The notes below the pieces were generated by a model. It saw nothing but the letters and a program-made list of their open reading frames with translations. It had not been told where the DNA came from and did no database searches. The position numbers were made by a program, and so were the translations under genes. Positions 1 through 7,400 of a DNA stretch of 64,000 bases are shown here, piece by piece; position 1 is the stretch's first letter; every line of letters begins with the position of its first letter. The DNA is from AC-32 sp963772975 (GTDB taxonomy: Bacteria > Actinomycetota > Thermoleophilia > Gaiellales > Gaiellaceae): the NCBI GenBank assembly GCA_963772975.1, contig CAVYZH010000011.1:248001-312000 (forward strand). The letters run 5' to 3'.

Positions 1-1060
1 CTACGACGAGCGCCGGCAGCATCGTCACCAGGCGGCGCACGAAGATCGGGATCTTCCGGTCGATGAAGCCCTGCATCACGACCTGTCCCGAGAGCGTGCC
101 GACGGTCGAGCTCGAGAGCCCCGAGGCCAGCAGCGCCAGCGCGAAGAGCGTGCTCGACGCGCTGCCGAGGAGCGGCTCGAGCGTCTTGTGCGCCGTCTCC
201 AGCGAGGCGACATCGAAGATCCCGTGGCCGTAGAAGACCGTCGCGGCCACGACGAGCATGGCCATGTTGATCAGGCCGGCGATCGACATGGCGATCACGA
301 CGTCGACCTTCGTGTAGCGGTAAAGGCGCCTCGCCTCCGAGTCGTTGCGCGGGACGACGCGGTTCTGAGTCAACGCCGAGTGGAGGTAGATCACGTGCGG
401 CATCACCGTCGCGCCCAGGATCCCGACCGCGAGCAGCACCGACTCGCTGCCCGCGAACTCCGGCTTGACCGAGTGCAGCGCGACCGTGCCGAGCGGCGGG
501 TGGGCGAAGTAGAGCTCGGCCAGGTAGCAGATGCCGATCGCCGCCACGAAGCCGGCGATCACGGCCTCGAAGACGCGCAGGCCGAAGCGCTGCAGGCCGA
601 GGATCAGGAAGGTGACGACGCCGGTGATCAGCGCTGCTGGGAAAAGTGCGATCCCGAAGAGCAGGTGCAGCCCGAGAGCCGCGCCGAGGAACTCGGCCAG
701 GTCGGTGGCCATCGCGATCAGCTCGGCCTGGACCCAGAGTCCGCGGGAGGTGCGGCGCGAGTAGTTCTCGCGGCAGACCTCGGGCAGGTTCCGGCCGGTG
801 GCGATGCCCAGCTTCGCCGAGAGCGTCTGGATCAGCATCGCCATCAGGTTCGAGGCGAGGATCACCCAGCAGAGCGTGTACCCGAACTTTGCGCCTCCGG
901 CGATGTTGGTGGCGAAGTTGCCGGGGTCGATGTAGGCGACGCAGGCGACGAACGCGGGGCCGAGGAACGGCAGGATCCGGAGCTTCCGCCCCGGGCTCTG
1001 CAACGCTCGTTGCGCGACGCCGACCGAACCGGTGGCGACCGCATCTGACCGTGTCGCCAT
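1..1060 (-). CDS. mntH: NRAMP-family Mn2+/H+ symporter, C-terminus cut by window edge
   Basis: Proton-coupled importer of Mn2+ and related divalent metals in the inner membrane. Reading leftward from ATG 1060, about 353 residues are visible and the end lies outside the window. The metal-binding DPGN motif of helix 1 is at residues 45-48 and the MPH motif of helix 6 at 220-222, both diagnostic of bacterial NRAMP (MntH) proteins and both intact. Hydrophobic helices alternate with short loops as expected. An inverted repeat of DtxR/MntR type lies 24-37 bases upstream of the start, so metal-dependent repression is likely. The upstream gene hpt ends inside that operator. Confidence 0.93.
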   Translation of the reverse strand, partial: MATRSDAVATGSVGVAQRALQSPGRKLRILPFLGPAFVACVAYIDPGNFATNIAGGAKFGYTLCWVILASNLMAMLIQTLSAKLGIATGRNLPEVCRENYSRRTSRGLWVQAELIAMATDLAEFLGAALGLHLLFGIALFPAALITGVVTFLILGLQRFGLRVFEAVIAGFVAAIGICYLAELYFAHPPLGTVALHSVKPEFAGSESVLLAVGILGATVMPHVIYLHSALTQNRVVPRNDSEARRLYRYTKVDVVIAMSIAGLINMAMLVVAATVFYGHGIFDVASLETAHKTLEPLLGSASSTLFALALLASGLSSSTVGTLSGQVVMQGFIDRKIPIFVRRLVTMLPALVV

Positions 1061-1083
1061 CACGGTCTCAGTGTAGCGAAAAG

Positions 1084-1097
1084 TTAGGCGTGCCTAA
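1084..1097 (-). promoter_or_regulatory. DtxR/MntR-type operator upstream of mntH
   Basis: TTAGGC-GT-GCCTAA is a perfect 6+6 inverted repeat with a 2-base centre, flanked on both sides by AAAGT/ACTTT-like arms (1079-1103). The half-site matches the TTAGG-type half-sites known for DtxR, IdeR and MntR metalloregulators. It sits just upstream of mntH (start 1060) and overlaps the hpt stop codon (1096-1094). No DtxR/MntR regulator gene is in the window. Confidence 0.75.
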
Positions 1098-1624
1098 ACT
1101 TTTGCGAGGCGCAGATCGGGCAGGTTTCGCCAGCGGCCATCGACGTCGAAGCCGTAGCCGACGAAGAACTCGTCCGGGACGGTGAAGCCGACGTAGTCGA
1201 CCGGCAGGTCGTCGACCAGGCGCCGGTACGGCCGATCGAGCAGCGCGGCCACGCGCAGGCTCGTCGGCTGGCGCAGCTCGAATAGCTTGCGCACGTAGTT
1301 GAGCGTCAGGCCGGTGTCAACCACGTCCTCGACGAGCAGCACGTCGTGCCCGGTGACCGGGATCGCCGTGTCCTTCAGCAGCCGCACCCGCGAGTGGCCG
1401 CCGGTGTCGGCGCCGTTGTAGCCGGCGAGCTCGACGAAGTCGATGGCGTGCGGGATCGAGATCGCACGCGAGAGATCGGTCAGGAAGACGAAGCTCGCCT
1501 TCAGCAGCGAGACGAGCAACAGGTCGCGGCCGGCGTACTCGCGGGCGATCTCGGCGCCGAGCTCGCCGACGCGAGCTCGCAGCTCGTCCGCTGTGAGAAA
1601 GACTTCGCCGACTCGGCAGTCTAA
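1094..1624 (-). CDS. hpt: Hypoxanthine (guanine) phosphoribosyltransferase; start codon unclear
   Basis: Purine salvage enzyme that joins hypoxanthine or guanine to PRPP. The PRPP-binding motif VLLVEDVVDTGLTL is present, as is the N-terminal pattern ELGAEIAREYAGRDLLLVSLLK. The first TTG in frame (1519) would remove about 35 conserved N-terminal residues. Homology extends back to about 1624, where the codon is TTA; from there the protein is 176 residues, the usual family length. No ATG, GTG or TTG exists in frame for at least 40 codons upstream. Three small hairpins, one of them a dispersed repeat, cover exactly this region. Catalytic part confident, start not. Confidence 0.85.
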   Translation of the reverse strand, partial: LDCRVGEVFLTADELRARVGELGAEIAREYAGRDLLLVSLLKASFVFLTDLSRAISIPHAIDFVELAGYNGADTGGHSRVRLLKDTAIPVTGHDVLLVEDVVDTGLTLNYVRKLFELRQPTSLRVAALLDRPYRRLVDDLPVDYVGFTVPDEFFVGYGFDVDGRWRNLPDLRLAKV

Positions 1625-1650
1625 GGCGTCGCTTGCGATGCCGACCTCAG
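1622..1650 (-). repeat. Palindromic repeat, copy A, at the hpt start
   Basis: On the minus strand this holds the hairpin GGCATCGCAAGCGACGCC (stems GGC/GCC and TCGC/GCGA, AA loop). A 20-base stretch (1624-1643) is identical, in opposite orientation, to 25009-25028 inside queG. Outer bases CTGAGG and CCTTAG can also pair. It lies exactly where the hpt start codon should be. Confidence 0.6.
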
Positions 1651-1693
1651 GGCGCGCGAGCTTTGCTCGGGTGCCCGTCTGAAATGACCGGTC

Positions 1694-1711
1694 GATGCGT
1701 TTGTCCGCATC
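1694..1711. other. Hairpin in the hpt leader
   Basis: GATGCG-TTTGTC-CGCATC is a perfect 6-base inverted repeat just upstream of hpt and just downstream of the 1728-2093 gene. A second small hairpin (CGAGC-AAA-GCTCG, minus strand, about 1659-1671) lies between it and hpt. There is no U-run, so it is either a weak terminator of the upstream gene or part of a structured hpt leader. Confidence 0.4.
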
Positions 1712-1727
1712 TGCAACGCAATCAGTC

Positions 1728-2093
1728 CTATGACGCCAGATCGAGCCGGTAGCGCTGGGCCAGCCGCTCGATGTCCCGCTTGTAGAAGAGCTTCACGTTC
1801 ACGTCCGGGTAGCGCTCTCGCAACCGGCGCAGCTTGCGGTTCTTGCGCGTCACGAGCCGCTGCTTCATCACCGTGATCTCGAGGTAGAGGTCCTGCTCGG
1901 GCAGGAAGAAGTCGGGCGTGAAGGCCAGGGTGGTGCGCCCGTCGGCGTCCTCCTCGAGGACGAACGTGCGCGGCTCGTACTCCCAGGGCACGCCGTAGAA
2001 GTCCAGGACCTTGGCGCACTCGCGCTCGGCTTCGTTTGCGAACCGCGGCGGCTCCTTCGCGGAATCCGCCTGGAAATCGGCCATTTCTCCCAC
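1728..2093 (-). CDS. Small PD-(D/E)XK nuclease-like protein
   Basis: 121 residues from GTG 2093, or 118 from ATG 2084, which has a GGGAG ribosome site five bases before it. The core reads EYEP...FTPDFFLPEQDLYLEITVMKQ. A PD followed about ten residues later by E-x-x-x-K resembles the catalytic PD-(D/E)XK fold of Vsr- and DUF559-like small nucleases. That is a motif-level judgement; the protein may instead be a non-catalytic relative. A TACCCT hexamer (2108-2103) is a plausible -10 box. It precedes hpt in the same direction, so the two may be co-transcribed. The function is unknown. Confidence 0.65.
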   Translation of the reverse strand: MGEMADFQADSAKEPPRFANEAERECAKVLDFYGVPWEYEPRTFVLEEDADGRTTLAFTPDFFLPEQDLYLEITVMKQRLVTRKNRKLRRLRERYPDVNVKLFYKRDIERLAQRYRLDLAS

Positions 2094-2190
2094 CCGCGAA
2101 GCAGGGTAGCAGCGGCTGCGGACGCGGCTGCTCCCGCGAACGGTTTAGGGTCCGCAGCGGTTGACGCAACCAGGACGAAGGGAGACCGGA

Positions 2191-2403
2191 GTGGCTGCGC
2201 TGACGGAAGACCTCAAACGGCGTCTCGAACGGCTGCCTGTAGATCTGCAGGCCGAGTTTCCGAAGATCCCGATCGACACGATCGAGCGCGACGTGAACGT
2301 GGGCGTGCGTGAGCTATGCGCGCAGGCGCGGTTCACCGATTTCGTGCCGGTGCTCGTGCACCGCAGCGTCCGCGAGCACCTACGCACGATCTCGACGCCT
2401 TAG
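2191..2403 (+). CDS. Small helical protein of unknown function
   Basis: 70 residues from GTG 2191, preceded by a good ribosome site (GAAGGGAG) at proper spacing; an earlier in-frame start at 2161 lacks one. The sequence is predicted mostly helical, with the pattern TIERDVNVGVRELCAQARFTDFVPVL. This resembles small actinobacterial proteins annotated as three-helix-bundle dimerisation domains, but I recognise it only loosely. It converges with the PHP gene, and the stop codons overlap by three to four bases. No enzymatic motif is visible. Confidence 0.6.
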   Translation: MAALTEDLKRRLERLPVDLQAEFPKIPIDTIERDVNVGVRELCAQARFTDFVPVLVHRSVREHLRTISTP

Positions 2404-3116
2404 GCGGCTCGCGCCGGCACGACCTCGGCCAGGACGGCCAGGTCGAGCCGCGTCAGCGCGGCCTCGCCGCGCGAGCGGAGGTAGGCGACGACCGCCTCCT
2501 CCTCGTGCGCGCAAGGCAGCAGGGTCTTCCAGGTGGCGAGGTGCTCGGGCCGGTGGAAGTCGCCGCTCGCCACCACCGGTAGGCGCTCCTCGGCGACCCA
2601 GGTGAAGAAGTCGTGGCGGTTACAGAGCTCGAACCGGTGTAGGACTTCTCGCGACCACTCGCGCTCTTCCGAGAATCGCGCCGTCGCCCGCGGCGCGCCC
2701 ACGGTCGCCTCGAGCGTGTACGGGTGGGCGCCGATCAGCGCGGCGCCGGCAGCCTCGGCGGCCTGCAGTGCCTGCTCGAGCCCGTCGTCGACGCCGATCC
2801 AGTCGCGGACGCCGACCGCGAGCGCGTGCGCGGATAGCTCCGGGAGGTCGTCCCAGGTCAGCTCGAGCCCCGGGATCACGAGCAGTCCGTAGAGCAGCCA
2901 GGCTCGCTCGGCCTCGGCTTCGAGCGTCTCGAGGTAGCGCGCGTGGTCTTCGGCGGCAAGCGAGCACGGGCTCTCGCCCGTGCGGCAGACGTGGTCGGTG
3001 ATCGCCAGCACGTCGAAGCCCGCCGAGCCGTAGAGGTCAACCAGCTCGGAGGGGCTCAAAGCGCCGTCGCTGAAGGTCGTGTGAGCATGAAGCTCGCAGA
3101 GCAGCGGCAGCCTCAT
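2400..3116 (-). CDS. PHP-domain metal-dependent phosphoesterase
   Basis: 238 residues. The N-terminus LCELHAHTTFSDGALSP carries the HxH plus D of motif I of the PHP (polymerase and histidinol phosphatase) superfamily. LAITDHV is motif II, and the C-terminal SGDFHRPEH supplies further metal ligands, so a trinuclear metal phosphoesterase fold is well supported. The substrate is unknown; relatives hydrolyse phosphomonoesters or nucleotides such as 3',5'-bisphosphates. A GAGAGAG ribosome site precedes ATG 3116. The 3117-3291 gap to the divergent secreted-protein gene probably holds both promoters; I see no clear operator in it. Confidence 0.85.
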   Translation of the reverse strand: MRLPLLCELHAHTTFSDGALSPSELVDLYGSAGFDVLAITDHVCRTGESPCSLAAEDHARYLETLEAEAERAWLLYGLLVIPGLELTWDDLPELSAHALAVGVRDWIGVDDGLEQALQAAEAAGAALIGAHPYTLEATVGAPRATARFSEEREWSREVLHRFELCNRHDFFTWVAEERLPVVASGDFHRPEHLATWKTLLPCAHEEEAVVAYLRSRGEAALTRLDLAVLAEVVPARAA

Positions 3117-3291
3117 CGTCTCTCTCTTCGGCAGTGCTACCCCGAACCCGTCGCACAGTGTGGTGAACGATCCGAAACACAGTGGTGACGGCCGCTCCTC
3201 TCGGCTGCTACCCGACTGCTGCCAGCCTGCAACCGGCCGCTCGTCCAGCTGACATCAGGACAGGTGAGCACCTACGGAGAGGAGTCGAATC

Positions 3292-3756
3292 ATGAAGAAG
3301 CTCGCCATCATCATCGGACTAGCGGTTGTGTCGTTTGCCGGGCCGCTCGCGCAGGGCGCGGGAGCCAAGCCCCCCGACCTGACGCCTGTGATTCAGAGCA
3401 CCACCGTCAAGCCGCTGCCGGCGGTCGCCCTGGAGCTCGGCTCGGGCCAGCGCCTCGCCGTTCAGGGCATGACGCCGGACGAGTACCGCGCACTGATGCT
3501 CCGCAGCGAGGCCTTGAACCAGAAGTACGGCCTCGGCGGGATCGGCTCGGTCACGCTGGAGCGGGGCGCGAATCAGCGGTTTGCGTCGGACAACCCGACC
3601 AAGGACGAGCTGGTTACCTCGACGCCGACCGAGACCTCGACCGGCTTCGCATGGGACGACGCCGGGATCGCGGCCGGCGTGCTGCTGGCAGCGATGGGGA
3701 TCGCCACAGCCAGCGTCGTGGGCGTCCGACACAACGGCCGCCTCGGCACCTCGTAA
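3292..3756 (+). CDS. Secreted or membrane-anchored protein of unknown function
   Basis: 154 residues from ATG 3292, preceded by GGAGAGGAG. Residues 1-25 form a typical signal peptide (KK, hydrophobic core, AGA end). The middle includes a short conserved-looking segment (GMTPDEYRALMLRSEALNQKYGLG). Residues 118-142 form a single hydrophobic helix followed by a basic tail. It is probably an exported domain anchored by its C-terminus. I do not recognise the family. The next small gene follows after 35 bases and is probably in the same operon. Confidence 0.7.
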   Translation: MKKLAIIIGLAVVSFAGPLAQGAGAKPPDLTPVIQSTTVKPLPAVALELGSGQRLAVQGMTPDEYRALMLRSEALNQKYGLGGIGSVTLERGANQRFASDNPTKDELVTSTPTETSTGFAWDDAGIAAGVLLAAMGIATASVVGVRHNGRLGTS

Positions 3757-3791
3757 GCCGAATCGCAAGGCCGACACGAAAGGAGAAAGCG

Positions 3792-3995
3792 ATGGTCTAC
3801 TACGACACCGATAGCCGTCTCCAGTTCGCCCGCGAGCACGCAGACAGGCTCGAGGCCGAGATGCGACGCACTCGCCGCCTCACGCGAGACGAGGCCGGGT
3901 ACCCCCGCTTGGCCAGGCTGGGCTCGGCCCTCGCCGCCAGCGCGGAGCGACTACGCCGCAGCCGGGGCCGGCAGGCTCCTGCATTCGAGGCGTAG
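3792..3995 (+). CDS. Small charged cytoplasmic protein of unknown function
   Basis: 67 residues from ATG 3792, with an AGGAGAAA ribosome site directly upstream. The protein is Arg/Glu-rich and helical (FAREHADRLEAEMRRTRRL), with no cysteines or hydrophobic segments. It follows the 3292-3756 gene closely and ends just before a strong hairpin terminator. The coding call rests on the ribosome site, operon position and amino-acid composition rather than on a known family. Confidence 0.6.
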   Translation: MVYYDTDSRLQFAREHADRLEAEMRRTRRLTRDEAGYPRLARLGSALAASAERLRRSRGRQAPAFEA

Positions 3996-4010
3996 CCGGG
4001 AGAGCAGTAG

Positions 4011-4052
4011 GGCCGCGCGCCGCGGAGCTCGAGCAGCTCCCGGCGCGCGGCC
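4011..4052. terminator. Nested perfect hairpin between convergent genes
   Basis: A 12-base perfect outer stem (4011-4022 with 4041-4052, GGCCGCGCGCCG and its complement) encloses a 6-base perfect inner stem (GGAGCT 4024-4029 with AGCTCC 4035-4040) and a 5-base loop; only base 4023 is unpaired. It lies between the stop codons of convergent genes at 3995 and 4073, so it can end transcription from both sides. There is no U-tract, as is common in high-GC actinobacteria. Confidence 0.8.
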
Positions 4053-4072
4053 TGTGTTCTGAGTGCGCGTCG

Positions 4073-4468
4073 CTAGGCGGCGGAGCCCTGAGCGAACGCG
4101 ATGTTCACGCACCAGGTGAGCGTCTCGATGCTGGGGGGCACGAACTCGCGGCCAAGGAGCTCCCCATCCTTGATCGCAACCGCCACGGCGATGCCGCGTG
4201 CCGGTCCTTTCGTGAGCGTGCCGTCTCCGCCGCCCGCCCTTTTCCCTACGCGACCTACCGTTCCGGTCCATGGCGTTTCCTGGGGGCCGTGTGTCCACGT
4301 TCCCTCGCCAGTGACAATCACGGAGTCTTCGCCCTCGCCTTGAACGATCAAGAAGTGGACCGTGGCCCTATCGGCCCTCGGCCCTACTTCGAGCAAGGGC
4401 CCTGAGATCAGGATCAGCTCGTCGGGATCGTTCGGCAGCTCAACAGGGGAGTCAAACTGTCCGCGCAT
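4073..4468 (-). CDS. Hypothetical protein downstream of the large regulator
   Basis: 131 residues, acidic, with no signal peptide or membrane segment. It appears beta-rich (DELILISGPLLEVGP, ATVHFLIVQGEGEDSVIVTGEGTWTHG). Its start codon directly abuts the stop of the 4469-8293 regulator gene, so it is probably co-transcribed and perhaps translationally coupled. I do not recognise the family. Its position suggests a target or accessory of that regulator, but nothing in the sequence proves this. Confidence 0.6.
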   Translation of the reverse strand: MRGQFDSPVELPNDPDELILISGPLLEVGPRADRATVHFLIVQGEGEDSVIVTGEGTWTHGPQETPWTGTVGRVGKRAGGGDGTLTKGPARGIAVAVAIKDGELLGREFVPPSIETLTWCVNIAFAQGSAA

Positions 4469-7400
4469 CTAACCACCTCCAAGGTCGATATCACTTCGAG
4501 CCCCCGCCTCTAGCTTCGAGCGGGCTCGGGCTGCGGAAACGCGGTCTCCCTTCTGTTCGTAGAGCTCGAGCCCAGCGCGAACTGCCGCCCCTGCCTCAGC
4601 GGTTTGGCCGCCCAGACGAAGGACCTCGCCTAGGTCGAGAAGCGCGTTTCCACGATTGTGGAGGAGGTCCGTCTGTGCGACAAGCTCGACGGCCTCCCGG
4701 GCCAACGCTTCCGCGTCCTCGTGTCGATCGCTCCGCGCGAGGATCTTCGCCTGAACCCCTCGCCATTCGACCTGAGCCAAGAGATCCTCTGCGACGGCGG
4801 CATTCCGGCTTGTCCGGCAAGACCTCTCCGCCTCTTCGAGTCGGTCCTGCGCGTAGAGCGACTCTCCGAGCATCGCCGCAGTCGTCGCAAGCAGTGCCTT
4901 CTCGCCCATCTCGTCTAGGCGGTCGTACGCCCTTAGGAGCAGTTGTTCCGCCGCCCCCGGTCGGCCGGCGAGCATCTCGACGGACGCTTCGGGATGGACG
5001 AGGCCAACCGTATACATCCGCCCGAGCTCGCCGAGGATCGCGTCGGCTTCGCGCAGGAGCGAGCGGGCAGCGTCGAAGTCGCCTTGCATCGCGTGAACCT
5101 CGGCGAACGGAGGCAGCATCTGCGCGACGGCCAGCGGGCTGCTTCGGACCTGCTCGCGAATCTCCGTGCATTGTCTAATGGCTTCTGGAACGGGCGTAGG
5201 GCCGATGGGCGCCGCGGAGGCGCGCCAGGCGAGGATCTCGAAGAGCTCCCGCTCGTCGCCGGCGCGACGCGCGAGCTCGGCGCCACGCCGCCACGCCTCG
5301 TCAGCTTTCGCCACCTGCCCGCGGATCCACTCGTTGAGGGCTCTCAGGCACCAGGCCCGGCACTGCCCGAGCTCGTCGTCGTGCCGCTCGAAGACCCGCA
5401 GTGTGTCCTGGATGACAGTTTCCGCCTCGGCAATCGAGCCACCCGCTTCGGCCTGGAGCCAGACGAACTGCTGCTCGACGCGTGCGCGTGCCCCGAGGAG
5501 CTCGTTGCCCGCGGACCGCTCGATGGCCTCGGTCAGGACACGGTCGGCGTCGACCAGGCGACCGGCCTCGAAGAGCGCCGCCCCGAGGGTGGGCAGTAGC
5601 CCGAGGCGCGTCGGATCGTCTGGAGGCAGCAGCGACGCCGCTCGCTCGAGCAGGTTGCCGCAGGCTGCCGGGTCTCCGAGCACGAAGGCCTTGTGCCCGG
5701 CGGCCTCGAGCCGGGCGGTCGCCTCTGTCGCGAGCTCCCGCTCGTGACTGCCGACCAGGCCGAGCTCGGCGCGACAGCGGTACGACTGCTCGAGATGGAA
5801 GCCGACGACCTCGTCCTCGCCCTCGGGCCTGGAGTCGAGCCGCCTGGCCAGGCGTTCGTGCAGGTCTGCTCGCACCTCCTTGGGGACGCCGTCGTACGCC
5901 ACCTCCTGAATCAGCACGTGTGTGAACCTGAAGGCGTCCTCGACCGACGACGCAGTCGGATTCGGCTGGATCAGCTGTCTGCGGACGAGCGCCATCAGAT
6001 GCTCGCCGAGACCGGCGCGCTCTTGGTCGGAGAGGAGGGCAGCGACCGAGCTCCAGCTGAAGTTCCGGCCTTCGACCGAGGCCCGTTCGAGCACGGTGCG
6101 CTCCGACGGCTCGAGGCCGGCGATTCGCGCGGCGAGCACCGCCTGGATGCTGGGGGGCAGGATCGCCGACTCGCCGCGTTCTTCGTCGGATGCGACGAGC
6201 TGCTCGAGGAACAGCGGGTTGCCTTCGGCGGCCCGGACGATCCTGGCGGTCTCGAGCGGCCCCAGCTCGCCCGCGCTGAGCGAGTGGACGAGCTGCCGCG
6301 CGTCGGTCTCGGTCAGGGCCGCCAACGTCACGAGCGACCTGTCCTCGTTCTCGACGGCCCATGACGGGCGCGTTTCGAGGAGCTCCGGGCGCGCGAGGCA
6401 GACCACGAAGAGCGGTGTTCCCGTCGTGAAGCCGACGAGGTACTCGATCAGGTCGAGCAGCAAGGGCTCGGCCCAGTGGACGTCCTCAAAGCCGACGATC
6501 AAGGGTCGCTCCGCCGCGGCAGCTTCGAGCAGCTTCCGCACGGCCCAGAAGGTCTCCTCTGCCGGCGCGGTCTCCTTCGACAGGCCGACAAGGCCTCGCA
6601 TGCGCCGCGCAATGAGCTCGGACTCCTCGCTAGGACCCATCAGCTCCGCGATGCCTTCGTCCGGGTCGTCCCCAGCGAGCTGCCGAACGATCTCGATCAG
6701 CGGGTGGTAGGTGATCGCCTCCCCGTACGAGAGGCAACGGCCTATGGCGACGGTGGCTGCTAGGCGGGCCTCCGCGACCAGCTGGCGGGCGATGCGCGTC
6801 TTCCCGATCCCGGCCGGCCCGACGATGGTGCAGAGCGTGCAGGTCCGCCGGTCACGCGACAGCGCAAAGGCCTCTCGAAGTGCATTTAGCTCGCGTTCGC
6901 GGCCGACGAACGGCGTCGTCTCGCGCGGCACGGCCGGCGCCGGCTCGGCCAGTTCGAACAGCCTCCACGCATGTACAGGCGCCGACCGGCCCTTCACGTC
7001 GAACGGCTCGAGCGCTTCGGCTCGGACGTTGCCCTCGACCAGTTTGTAGGTGCGCTCGCCGAGCAGGATCTCCCACGCCTCTGCCCCTTGTTCCAGCCGC
7101 GCTGCGACGTTGACCGAGTCGCCGGTGGCGAAGGTCTCCCGTCCCGCGCCGCCGCCGACGAAGACGTCGCCAGAATTGACGCCGATTCTGACGGCGAGCT
7201 CGATGCCGCTCGACTGCATGAGCTCATCGCGCATGGCCTTGACCGCATCACGGAGCTCGAGCGCCGCGCGCACGGCCCGCAAGGCATCGTCTTCGTGCAG
7301 CTCGGTCATCCCATAGAACGCGACCACGGCGTCACCGATGAATTTCTCGATCTCGCCACCGTGGCGCTCGAGAACCTCCCTCGCGAGCTCCGAGTAGCGC

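Noticed and set aside
188..1185. Plus-strand open frames over the left edge
   Set aside because: They are antisense to mntH, whose DPGN and MPH motifs are unambiguous.
3130..3190. Repeat-like stretch with cacagtg copies that translates as CYPEPVAQCGERSE, resembling dispersed palindromes of other bacteria
   Set aside because: Only two imperfect 7-base copies; no hairpin comparable to the queG element and no second location found in the window.
3117..3291. Possible cyclic-di-AMP or other riboswitch in the leader of the secreted-protein gene
   Set aside because: None of the conserved core segments of known actinobacterial riboswitches could be recognised.
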